Assembly (NCBI GenBank): GCA_945788545.1
Contig: CALZMK010000016.1
Span: 1 to 12,422 of the forward strand
Length of the DNA stretch: 12,422 bases
Source of the DNA: an uncultured Prevotella sp.
Lineage (GTDB): Bacteria; Bacteroidota; Bacteroidia; Bacteroidales; Bacteroidaceae
Reading direction: 5' to 3'
The notes beneath the pieces were generated by a model. That model saw only the letters and a program-made list of their open reading frames with translations. It was not told the DNA's origin and did not search any database. The position numbers and the translations under genes are program-made. This document shows, piece after piece, positions 6,146 through 12,422 of the stretch; the stretch's first letter is position 1; each line of letters starts with the position of its first letter.

Positions 6146-7920
6146 TGACAATATCAGACGATGGACAAGCGTTGGCTACAATAGTTTCAAGAGAACTCTA
6201 TGCCGACATCATTCCGCTTGGACAGGTAGAACCTCAATGGCATGATTATGACGCTTTCGTGTTCATATCGGCTATGGGTATTTGTGTCAGGACAATAGCA
6301 CCATTATTAAAAGACAAACATTCCGACCCAGCTGTGGTGTGCATGGACACGGCAGGGAAGAATGTCATATCTGTGGTGTCGGGACATGTAGGTGGAGCGA
6401 ACCAACTCGCCACTGATGTCGCAAGAGCAGTGGGGGCAATGCCTGTTATTACCACGAGGAGCGATATTGATGGCCTGTGGCAACTTGATTTATTAGGGAA
6501 GAGATTCGGATGGAGTATGGAACGCGAGGATATCAATGCTGAAATAGCCATGTTTGTCAATCGCCGCCCCACCGCTTTGTTGCTACAGGTGAATGACGAG
6601 GGAACAAGATGGCTCGAATCCAATCTGCCTGAGCATGTCACCGTGTTCTATCGGGAGGATTGCATTGATGGCAATCTCTTTGACTTGCTTGTCGTAGTGG
6701 GATATAAATCGGTTTTTGTCAAAGGTATAAAAGCCACTTTACATTATATTCCGAAATGCCTACATGTGGGAATCGGTTTGGCACACGATGCCGACATGAA
6801 ATGTATTGACGAGATGCAACATTGCCTTAATGATAAAGGGATAAAGATGAAGGCAATTAAAAGCATTGTCACTATCGACGTGAAGAAAGGCGAGAAAGTG
6901 GTGGGCGAACTGATGAGGTGCGGATATGAAGTGAGATTCTATTCAGCCGGAGAACTTAGTGATATTATTGTTCCCAACCCGAGTGGTACAGTGGAGAAGC
7001 ATGTCGGAACGTCCAGTGTGAGCGAGGCGGCTGCCATGCTGAGTGCCGACAACAATCAACTGTTGTTGGAAAAGCACAAAGGCACACAGTGGACACTGGC
7101 AGTGGCATTGGATTCAGCCTTCGATCGCTCTAAAGGCCATGTGGAGATAGTGGGCGCTGGTCCGGGAGATCCTGAACTTGTGTCTATCCGAGGCAGAAAG
7201 TATCTTGAAAGGGCAGACCTGATATTATATGCAGGCAGTCTTGTACCTCGACAGTTGACCGAATGTGCCAAACCGGGTGCAACAGTGCGCAATAGTGCAA
7301 CAATGGCTTTGGAAGAGCAATGCAACTTGATGAAGACGTTCACCGACCGCGGTCTGCTTGTAGTTAGATTGCACACTGGCGACCCTTGTATCTATGGTGC
7401 CATACAGGAGCAGATAGATTTTTTCGAATCTCATGACATCAGCTATCATATCACTCCAGGCATCTCGTCGTTCCTTGCAGCAGCCGCCGAGTTGAGATCG
7501 CAATTTACTATCCCCGGGCGTTGCCAAACCATCATCCTCACCCGTGGCGAAGGGCGCACCCCAATGCCTGAGCGTGAGAAATTGCATCTGCTTGCCCGCA
7601 GTCGCAGTACGATGTGCATTTTCCTTAGTGCCTCTATCGTTGACGATGTGCAAGAGCAATTGTTGCAGGAATATCCGGCAGACACCCCAGTGGCAGTATG
7701 CTATCATCTCACATGGAAAGACCAGAAGATATGGCGCGGAAAACTGTCGTCTCTCGCAAACATTGTCAGAGAGAATCATCTCACACTTACCACAATGATT
7801 GTTGTTGGAGAGGCGGTGAGGGATAACTCAGAAATGAGAAATGAAGTGTCAGGAATAAGGAATGTGTCAAAATTGTATGATAGGCATTTCACTCATCTTT
7901 TCAGAAAAGGAGAAGAATGA
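6130..7920 (+). CDS. cbiGF: CbiG-CbiF fusion: cobalt-precorrin-5A hydrolase and cobalt-precorrin-4 C11-methyltransferase
   Basis: 596 residues. The N-terminal domain (1 to about 335) is CbiG, which opens the delta-lactone of cobalt-precorrin-5A and releases acetaldehyde; it is specific to the anaerobic route. Seen: SAMGICVRTIAPLL (47-60), SGHVGGANQLA (84-94), HVGIGL (212-217), VPNPSGTVEKHVGTSSVSEAA (281-301 region). The C-terminal domain (about 337-562) is CbiF/CobM: VEIVGAGPGDPEL (338-350), LYAGSLVP (366-373), HTGDPCIYGA (415-424), YHITPGISSFLAAAAEL (439-455). CbiF makes the substrate of CbiG, so the fusion joins two consecutive steps in reverse order. The usual Cys-Arg-Arg after GIG in CbiG is Leu-Ala-His here. 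About 34 residues follow the recognisable CbiF domain and look non-conserved; their DNA includes a tandem GAAATGA. The start overlaps cbiET by 16 bases and the stop overlaps cbiJD in ATGA. Confidence 0.95.
   Translation: MRKAIVTISDDGQALATIVSRELYADIIPLGQVEPQWHDYDAFVFISAMGICVRTIAPLLKDKHSDPAVVCMDTAGKNVISVVSGHVGGANQLATDVARAVGAMPVITTRSDIDGLWQLDLLGKRFGWSMEREDINAEIAMFVNRRPTALLLQVNDEGTRWLESNLPEHVTVFYREDCIDGNLFDLLVVVGYKSVFVKGIKATLHYIPKCLHVGIGLAHDADMKCIDEMQHCLNDKGIKMKAIKSIVTIDVKKGEKVVGELMRCGYEVRFYSAGELSDIIVPNPSGTVEKHVGTSSVSEAAAMLSADNNQLLLEKHKGTQWTLAVALDSAFDRSKGHVEIVGAGPGDPELVSIRGRKYLERADLILYAGSLVPRQLTECAKPGATVRNSATMALEEQCNLMKTFTDRGLLVVRLHTGDPCIYGAIQEQIDFFESHDISYHITPGISSFLAAAAELRSQFTIPGRCQTIILTRGEGRTPMPEREKLHLLARSRSTMCIFLSASIVDDVQEQLLQEYPADTPVAVCYHLTWKDQKIWRGKLSSLANIVRENHLTLTTMIVVGEAVRDNSEMRNEVSGIRNVSKLYDRHFTHLFRKGEE
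7831..7844 (+). repeat. Tandem GAAATGA heptamer in the 3' end of cbiGF
   Basis: Two perfect copies, 7831-7837 and 7838-7844, lie where the conserved CbiF domain has already ended. They encode part of a polar tail (SEMRNE). Two copies of seven bases could arise by chance; noted because the tail looks like converted spacer DNA. Confidence 0.35.
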
Positions 7921-9641
7921 TACTCGTATTCGGAGGAACAACAGAGGGAAGGAAGGCTATTAAGGAAATTGAAGAAGCCGGGAAACCATTCTACTACTCC
8001 ACCAAAACCGGGGAGCAGCAGGTGGAGATGTGTCATGGCATATCTGTTAGCGGAGCCATGACACGAGACAAGATGATTGACTTCTGCAACAATAATGGCA
8101 TAAGGTTGTTGGTGGATGCCGCCCACCCCTTTGCTTCACATCTTCATCACACAGTGGCTGATGTGGCTAAATGTCTTGATATACCGGCAATTCGCTTTGA
8201 GCGAATTTTCCCTCCGAGAGACAGCGATATAACATGGTGTGACTCCTACGAAGAAGTGGTGGATAAAGTAAAGCCTGGTGAAACAGTGATTGCCACAACA
8301 GGAGTACAAAGCATATCCCACCTCAAAACCTTAGAGGAAAAAGGGTGCAATGTGTATTATCATATATTAAAGCGACAGTCAAGTATTAGTAAGGCTCATG
8401 CTGAAGGCATTACCGACGACCGTATTGTTTTCTATGGTGAGGATTCCATCAGCACAATAGGAAAGGGGACACTGATTCTGAAAGAAAGTGGTCTTTCAGG
8501 CGGATACCAGGAAAAAGTGGATGAGGCAAGGAAGAACGGTATGGGCATCATTGCCATAAGGCGACCTGTGACTCCCAAAGGATTTTATGTCGTTAATGGC
8601 GAACATGGTTTGCGCAGAATGATCGAGCGTTTACTCCCCGATTATTATCCACTCAAAAGTGGACTGACAACAGGAACGTGTGCCACCGCAGCGGCAATTG
8701 CAGCCTATTCATCCCTTAGAGGTCAGCAACCGCCGTCAGTACCTGTTGTACTTCCTAATGGTGAGAGTATCTTCGTGGATGTACACTATGGCGATGGCTA
8801 TTCCTATGTAATAAAAGAAAGCGGAGATGACCCGGATGTGACCAATGGTGCTGAGATTAGGGCGAGTGTGGAGCCAAATGAAGGTTCTCTTGTCATTGTT
8901 GGTGGCGAGGGAGTGGGGCGGTTTACTCTTCCCGGTTTCGACTATCCCCCAGGTGAAGCGGCTATCAATCGTGTGCCTCGCGAGATGATCCTTCGTAGTC
9001 TTGGTAATGCCCACGTCAAGGTGACAATAACCGTTGTTGACGGTGAACGATTGGCGCAAAGGACATTCAATCCCCGTCTTGGAATAACGGGTGGCATATC
9101 CATAGTGGGTGTGTCGGGTATAATAAAGCCGTTCTCTGAGGAGGCTTTTGTCGAGAGCATAAGAAAATGTATGACGGTGGCTGCCGCTTCGGGATGTGGG
9201 GAGGTTGTCATCAACAGTGGTGCAAAGAGTGAGCGTATGGTGCGCTCGCGTTTTCCTGACCTTCCACCGCAGTGCTTTGTGGAATATGGCAACTACATCG
9301 GAGCCACCATCACTATCGCAAGGGAACTGTTTATTCCTCGTGTCCACCTTGTAATGATGATAGGTAAGGCCGTGAAACTTGCCGCAGGGCATCTCGACAC
9401 CCATAGTCGCCGCAGCACGATGGACCGTGATTTTATCGTCTCGATGCTCGAAGAATCGGGATGTGATAAGATGATATTGGCAAAGGCTCACAACATTACC
9501 TTGGCCCGGGAACTATGGGATATCATTCCTCAAGACAATAACGGGAGATTTGTGGAAGTATTGACAGAGCATTGCCATAAGGCATGCAACCATATATTGA
9601 CAAAAGAACAACTTGAAATAATTATTTTGAAAGATGAATAA
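7917..9641 (+). CDS. cbiJD: CbiJ-CbiD fusion: cobalt-precorrin-6A reductase and cobalt-precorrin-5B C1-methyltransferase
   Basis: 574 residues. The N-terminal domain (1 to about 240) is CbiJ/CobK, the NAD(P)H-dependent reductase of (cobalt-)precorrin-6A: FGGTTEG (5-11), DAAHPFA (67-73), IATTG (125-129), ESGLSGGYQEKVDEAR (190-205). The C-terminal domain (about 244-570) is CbiD, which methylates C1 in the anaerobic pathway: LKSGLTTGTCATAAA (246-260), ESGDDPDVTNGAEI (301-314), LGITGGISIVGVSG (388-401), MIGKAVKLAAGHLDTHS (481-497). CbiD acts just before CbiJ, so the fusion again joins consecutive reactions with the later enzyme first. CbiD together with CbiG marks the oxygen-independent route. 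Both domains look full length and intact. The start overlaps the cbiGF stop in ATGA, and the end overlaps the lipoprotein gene by eight bases, so expression is probably coupled. Confidence 0.95.
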   Translation: MILVFGGTTEGRKAIKEIEEAGKPFYYSTKTGEQQVEMCHGISVSGAMTRDKMIDFCNNNGIRLLVDAAHPFASHLHHTVADVAKCLDIPAIRFERIFPPRDSDITWCDSYEEVVDKVKPGETVIATTGVQSISHLKTLEEKGCNVYYHILKRQSSISKAHAEGITDDRIVFYGEDSISTIGKGTLILKESGLSGGYQEKVDEARKNGMGIIAIRRPVTPKGFYVVNGEHGLRRMIERLLPDYYPLKSGLTTGTCATAAAIAAYSSLRGQQPPSVPVVLPNGESIFVDVHYGDGYSYVIKESGDDPDVTNGAEIRASVEPNEGSLVIVGGEGVGRFTLPGFDYPPGEAAINRVPREMILRSLGNAHVKVTITVVDGERLAQRTFNPRLGITGGISIVGVSGIIKPFSEEAFVESIRKCMTVAAASGCGEVVINSGAKSERMVRSRFPDLPPQCFVEYGNYIGATITIARELFIPRVHLVMMIGKAVKLAAGHLDTHSRRSTMDRDFIVSMLEESGCDKMILAKAHNITLARELWDIIPQDNNGRFVEVLTEHCHKACNHILTKEQLEIIILKDE

Positions 9642-10779
9642 AATTTTGAATTACATTGTGATGCTGGCAATAATACTGATTGCCGCATCATGTACCGGCA
9701 AGGTAAGCAGGAAAGAGTTGGACAAGGATGCTGCTGACTCCATCGTTGAGGTGAAACCCCAATATGCCAAAGGCTTTACGGTGAGGATGCTTGACAACGG
9801 AATCCGTCTTGTAGATGTCAAAGACCCACAGAAATCAAAGGGTATGACATATCACTTTGCATTAGTGAACCAGGGGATGGAGGCGACAGATATTCCCGAG
9901 GGATATACAAGGATAGATGTGCCGGTAAGGCGCACTATCCTCATGACCATGCTTCAGCTCTCCAACTTCACCATCCTAAATGCCCATGACGTGGTAAAAG
10001 GAATCACGGGTACGAAAAATCTATTCAACAAGGATATTTTGCAGCGAGTGAAAAAGGGAGAAATAGTGAAGATAGGCATAGAAGGCAACTTTGACCCGGA
10101 ACTGGTAATGGCGGCTGCCCCCGACATAATCTTCATATCACCGTTCAAGCGTGGAGGATATGATGCCATCAAGGAGACGGGAGTTACTCTCGTTCCGCAT
10201 CTTGGTTATAAGGAACTCGACCCTCTTGGACAGGCAGAGTGGATAAAGTTTGTAGCAATGTTTATCGGCAAGGAAAAGGAGGCAAACAAGATATTCAGCG
10301 ATATTGCCGACCGATATAACTCACTGAAAGCTAAGGTTGAGGCTGTTGGCGGTGAGCGTCCTTCCATATTCAGTGGTGAGATGCACGGTGGCAACTGGCA
10401 TGCTGTGGGAGGAAAGAACTATCTTGCGCAGATATTTCGCGATGCTGGTGCCGACTATGTCATAGATGATGATAACACAGGTGGCCTGCCAATCGACTTT
10501 GAGACAATGTATGCCAAGGCTGCTAAGGCCGACTATTGGCGCATACTCAATAGCTATTCTGGTGAGTTCTCCTACGAGGCATTACAGAAGTCAGAGCCTC
10601 GCAATGTCATGTTCAAGGCTTTCAGGGATAGAAAGGTGATATACTGCAATATGAAAACCACACCGTATTATGAAATATCTCCCGTGATGCCCGACAAGGT
10701 GTTGGCGGATTTTATTGCTATCTTCCATCCGGAGGTCATGCCAAAGGGATATACCCCTACATTCTATAAATTATTGTAA
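9634..10779 (+). CDS. btuF: BtuF-like ABC transporter substrate-binding lipoprotein
   Basis: 381 residues. Seen: a lipoprotein signal with the lipobox at Ala17-Ala18-Ser19 and Cys20; the residues after Cys20 (TGKVSRKE) lack the acidic surface-export tag, so it should stay in the periplasm, unlike the chelatase. The mature part has two lobes typical of class III metal-chelate/cobalamin binding proteins: RRTILMTMLQLSNFTIL (99-115), a PDIIFISPF strand (163-171), GVTLVPHLGYKE (183-194), a long helix around 205-235, and a second lobe with HAVGGKNYLAQIFRDAGADY (256-275) and FRDRKVIYCN (330-339). It would hand a chelate to the BtuC-like permease encoded next. Cobalamin or a corrinoid precursor is inferred from context; siderophores and haem are carried by close relatives. 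It is longer than E. coli BtuF (about 266), mostly through about 90 extra N-terminal residues. Confidence 0.85.
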   Translation: MNKILNYIVMLAIILIAASCTGKVSRKELDKDAADSIVEVKPQYAKGFTVRMLDNGIRLVDVKDPQKSKGMTYHFALVNQGMEATDIPEGYTRIDVPVRRTILMTMLQLSNFTILNAHDVVKGITGTKNLFNKDILQRVKKGEIVKIGIEGNFDPELVMAAAPDIIFISPFKRGGYDAIKETGVTLVPHLGYKELDPLGQAEWIKFVAMFIGKEKEANKIFSDIADRYNSLKAKVEAVGGERPSIFSGEMHGGNWHAVGGKNYLAQIFRDAGADYVIDDDNTGGLPIDFETMYAKAAKADYWRILNSYSGEFSYEALQKSEPRNVMFKAFRDRKVIYCNMKTTPYYEISPVMPDKVLADFIAIFHPEVMPKGYTPTFYKLL

Positions 10780-10797
10780 GGAGGAAAGAGAAGAAGG
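10780..10797 (+). promoter_or_regulatory. Purine-rich leader deciding the btuC start
   Basis: GGAGG at 10780-10784 follows the btuF stop, and AAGAAGG (10791-10797) ends four bases before ATG 10802. All but one of the 22 bases between stop and this leader's end are purines. This supports the start at 10802 over an in-frame ATG at 10715 that would give 29 extra residues without conservation. Shine-Dalgarno use is weak in Bacteroidota, so the effect is uncertain. Confidence 0.4.
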
Positions 10798-10801
10798 ATA
10801 T

Positions 10802-11845
10802 ATGTTAAAGCCAGGGTTAAGTTTTCTGACGATGCTATCACTCGTCGTCTTGTCCGCCGTGCTCTTTGTGGCAAATCTGTTCATAGGTACTGTGTCCATT
10901 CCTCTTGATGCCATTGTGGGGATAGTGCTCGATTTGCCCATTGAAGGATATACAGAAGACGAGATGACAATATGGAGCAATATAATATGGAACTCGCGCA
11001 TGCCGCAGACCATAACAGCTTTGTTGGCAGGAGCAGGTCTGTCGGTGAGTGGATTGCAGATGCAGACGGTATTCCGCAATCCTCTTGCCGGACCATCTGT
11101 CTTGGGCGTCAGCAACGGGGCATCACTTGGTGTGGCATTTGTCGTATTGCTCTCGTCATCGCTTGGAGGTGTGGCACTCAGCCGTTTGGGCTATGTGGGA
11201 GATGTGGCAATCACGGTTGCAGCCATTGTTGGTGCTCTATCCATTTTGGCATTGATAGTCTTTGTGGCTCAGTATGTACGTGGCAATGTCACTCTTCTTC
11301 TCATAGGTGTGATGACGGGATATCTTGCTACGGCGATAATAGGAGTGCTAAAATTCTTCAGTGCCGAAGAGGATGTCAAGGCATACGTTGTGTGGGGATT
11401 AGGATGTTTCACCCGTACCTCAGGTACCCAACTCGTAGTCTTCTCCTTATTGATGTGCATAATCCTTCCAATGGGAATGTTGCTGATAAAAACTATGAAT
11501 CTACTGATGTTAGGAGATGATTATGCGCGAAATCTCGGATTGAACATCCGACGTTCGCGCATAATGGTAATTCTCTCGTCAGGATTACTTGCCGCAGTTG
11601 TCACGGCATATTGCGGTCCTATAATGTTTGTGGGTCTTGCTGTTCCGCATCTTGCCCGTGCCGTTTTCCGCACCTCCGACCATCGTTGGCTTATGCCGGC
11701 AACATTAATAAGCGGTATATCGCTCACCCTTCTCTGTTGCATTTTATCACGTCTTCCTGGTTTCGAGGGGGCCTTGCCCGTTAACAGTGTCACAGCATTG
11801 GTAGGTGCACCAATAATTGCCGCTGTACTCCTGAAACGAAAATAA
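10802..11845 (+). CDS. btuC: BtuC/FecCD-family ABC transporter permease
   Basis: 347 residues from ATG 10802, normal for the family. An in-frame ATG at 10715 lies inside btuF and would add a charged, non-conserved leader before the first membrane helix, so it is rejected. Seen: about ten hydrophobic helices; SRMPQTITALLAGAGLSVSG (65-84); LQMQTVFRNPLAGPSVLGVS (85-104); the ATPase-coupling segment GDDYARNLGLNIRRSR (238-253); CGPIMFVGLAVPHLAR (271-286); and an ending VTALVGAPIIAAVLL (330-344). Two copies form the inner-membrane channel for cobalamin or another metal chelate and need a BtuD ATPase, which is not encoded here: the gene is followed at once by a terminator and a convergent gene. BtuC for corrinoid is favoured by the operon, but the sequence alone would fit haem or siderophore uptake. 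Confidence 0.88.
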   Translation: MLKPGLSFLTMLSLVVLSAVLFVANLFIGTVSIPLDAIVGIVLDLPIEGYTEDEMTIWSNIIWNSRMPQTITALLAGAGLSVSGLQMQTVFRNPLAGPSVLGVSNGASLGVAFVVLLSSSLGGVALSRLGYVGDVAITVAAIVGALSILALIVFVAQYVRGNVTLLLIGVMTGYLATAIIGVLKFFSAEEDVKAYVVWGLGCFTRTSGTQLVVFSLLMCIILPMGMLLIKTMNLLMLGDDYARNLGLNIRRSRIMVILSSGLLAAVVTAYCGPIMFVGLAVPHLARAVFRTSDHRWLMPATLISGISLTLLCCILSRLPGFEGALPVNSVTALVGAPIIAAVLLKRK

Positions 11846-11882
11846 ATAAGCTGCACCTACATAAGTAAGCGCAGCTTATTTA
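11843..11882 (+). terminator. Hairpin terminator at the end of the cobalamin operon
   Basis: A perfect 12-bp inverted repeat: TAAATAAGCTGC (11843-11854) and GCAGCTTATTTA (11871-11882), with a 16-base loop. Its first three bases are the TAA stop of btuC. A T-rich tract broken by CAA (11884-11911) follows on the plus strand. On the minus strand the stem is followed by TTCGTTTC rather than a clean U run, so it should work best for the plus-strand operon, though it lies between convergent genes and may serve both. Confidence 0.75.
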
Positions 11883-11884
11883 AT

Positions 11885-11908
11885 CTTTCAATCTTTCAAT
11901 TTTTCAAT
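11885..11908 (-). repeat. Three tandem copies of octamer ATTGAAAN after the symporter stop
   Basis: Read on the minus strand, the units are 11908-11901 (ATTGAAAA), 11900-11893 (ATTGAAAG) and 11892-11885 (ATTGAAAG). The array begins one base after the TAA stop (11912-11910) of the minus-strand symporter gene. It is the same octamer, in the same copy number and the same sense orientation relative to the gene it follows, as the array at 1430-1453. Confidence 0.85.
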
Positions 11909-11909
11909 T

Positions 11910-12422
11910 TTAAATAAGGTGCATCGTTCCCAATAAATACAGCATTGATATTCCCAATACCATAGACATGATACCGATGATGAGGCCTATGCGCGCCATG
12001 TCCTTCTGCGAGATAAGGTTGGTGGCGAAGGCAAGGGCATTCGGTGGGGTGGAGATGGGGAGAACCATCGCACTCGATGCTGCCACGGCAACGCTGATAA
12101 GCACTGTGGGTGTTCCGCCGATGACGTTGAGTTTGTCACCCATTGCAAGGCATACCACTGTGAGGATAGGCATGAGAAGGGCTGCTGTGGCGGAGTTGCT
12201 GATGAAGTTGGACAGTGCATAGCAAATCAAGCATGCCAACACGAGGATTACCAGCGGCGAGAAGTCACCGAAGGGAATGCTCGACACTGCCTGCTTGGCG
12301 AGTCCCGAACCATTGAGGGCATAACCGAGGGCGAATCCTCCCGCTACCATCCAGATTACCGACCAGTTGATTTCCTCCAAGTCGCGGCGGTCGATTACTC
12401 CTGTAAGCGAGAAGATCATAAA
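11910..12422 (-). CDS. DASS/SLC13-family anion:sodium symporter, C-terminal part (5' end outside window)
   Basis: 171 residues are visible, stopping at TAA (11912-11910); the frame continues past the right edge. The family imports di- or tricarboxylates or sulfate with sodium through the inner membrane. Seen: EINWSVIWMVAGGFALGYAL followed by SGLA, where a transmembrane helix precedes the second conserved half; SNFISNSATAALLMPI, matching the family's Ser-Asn-Thr-type substrate and sodium site; and ISTPPNALAFAT, matching the conserved Pro-Pro-Asn segment, with several hydrophobic helices to the C-terminus (ending TMHLI). The half seen is intact. It is convergent with the cobalamin operon and separated by 64 bases holding the hairpin and an octamer array, so no functional link is expected. 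Which anion is carried cannot be told from this portion. Confidence 0.85.
   Translation of the reverse strand, partial: FMIFSLTGVIDRRDLEEINWSVIWMVAGGFALGYALNGSGLAKQAVSSIPFGDFSPLVILVLACLICYALSNFISNSATAALLMPILTVVCLAMGDKLNVIGGTPTVLISVAVAASSAMVLPISTPPNALAFATNLISQKDMARIGLIIGIMSMVLGISMLYLLGTMHLI

Noticed and set aside
7225..7779. Minus-strand frame of 184 codons opposite the CbiF domain
   Set aside because: CbiF motifs on the plus strand are continuous through this region; the antisense product has no coherent fold signals.
8736..9491. Long minus-strand open frame (251 codons) opposite cbiJD
   Set aside because: The plus strand carries a complete CbiD domain with all its motifs; the antisense product is low-complexity with many His, Thr and Arg and shows no recognisable motif.
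10715..10801. Earlier in-frame ATG for btuC
   Set aside because: It lies 65 bases inside btuF and adds a charged leader before the first helix; ATG 10802 with a purine-rich leader gives the standard BtuC start and length.
10972..11520. Second plus-strand frame of 182 codons inside btuC
   Set aside because: The BtuC frame has full membrane topology and family motifs; the overlapping product is Cys/Gly/Ser-rich without domain signs, typical of a shadow frame.
1..12422. Cobalamin riboswitch
   Set aside because: All plus-strand genes are nearly contiguous, leaving no room for a roughly 200-base leader, and no B12-box-like element was noticed. If one exists it should lie upstream of the first receptor, outside the window.

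Overview
The window looks like a chromosomal segment from a Bacteroidales bacterium, most likely Prevotella or a close relative. Four things suggest this. There are TonB-dependent outer-membrane receptors. One lipoprotein carries the Bacteroidota surface-export tag (Cys followed by Ser and four Asp). Most starts are preceded by A/T-rich sequence rather than a Shine-Dalgarno site. The cobalamin genes occur as four two-domain fusions, an arrangement I associate with this phylum. The genus is inference; no rRNA or marker gene is present.

Positions 1-11845 read as one plus-strand operon for making and moving cobalamin or related corrinoids by the anaerobic (early cobalt insertion) route. Order: the C-terminal end of a TonB-dependent receptor (1-338); a CbiK-type cobaltochelatase carried as a lipoprotein (325-1422); a complete BtuB-like receptor (1447-3504); CbiH-CbiC (3501-4925); CbiE-CbiT (4955-6145); CbiG-CbiF (6130-7920); CbiJ-CbiD (7917-9641); a BtuF-like lipoprotein (9634-10779); and a BtuC-like permease (10802-11845). 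Most junctions overlap by 4 to 16 bases, so translational coupling is likely. The four fusions hold eight activities covering the steps from cobalt-factor III to cobalt-precorrin-8 and cobyrinate. CbiL, the amidation and lower-ligand genes and the BtuD ATPase are not in the window.

The operon ends at a 12-bp-stem hairpin overlapping the last stop codon. A convergent minus-strand gene (11910 to beyond the right edge) encodes the C-terminal part of a DASS/SLC13 anion:sodium symporter and is unrelated to the pathway.

The most unusual feature is the chelatase. CbiK acts on a cytoplasmic intermediate, but this copy appears to be a surface lipoprotein encoded between two TonB receptors. Its active-site His pair is kept, the usual Glu is replaced by Asp, and it has an acidic insertion beside the second His. 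Secondary points of interest are an 8-bp repeat (ATTGAAAN, three copies) found directly after two different stop codons, one array containing the btuB start; a G/C homopolymer block inside the CbiH-CbiC linker; and the absence of an ABC ATPase next to the transporter genes. No intergenic stretch exceeds 64 bases, and no cobalamin riboswitch, tRNA, IS element or CRISPR array was seen.
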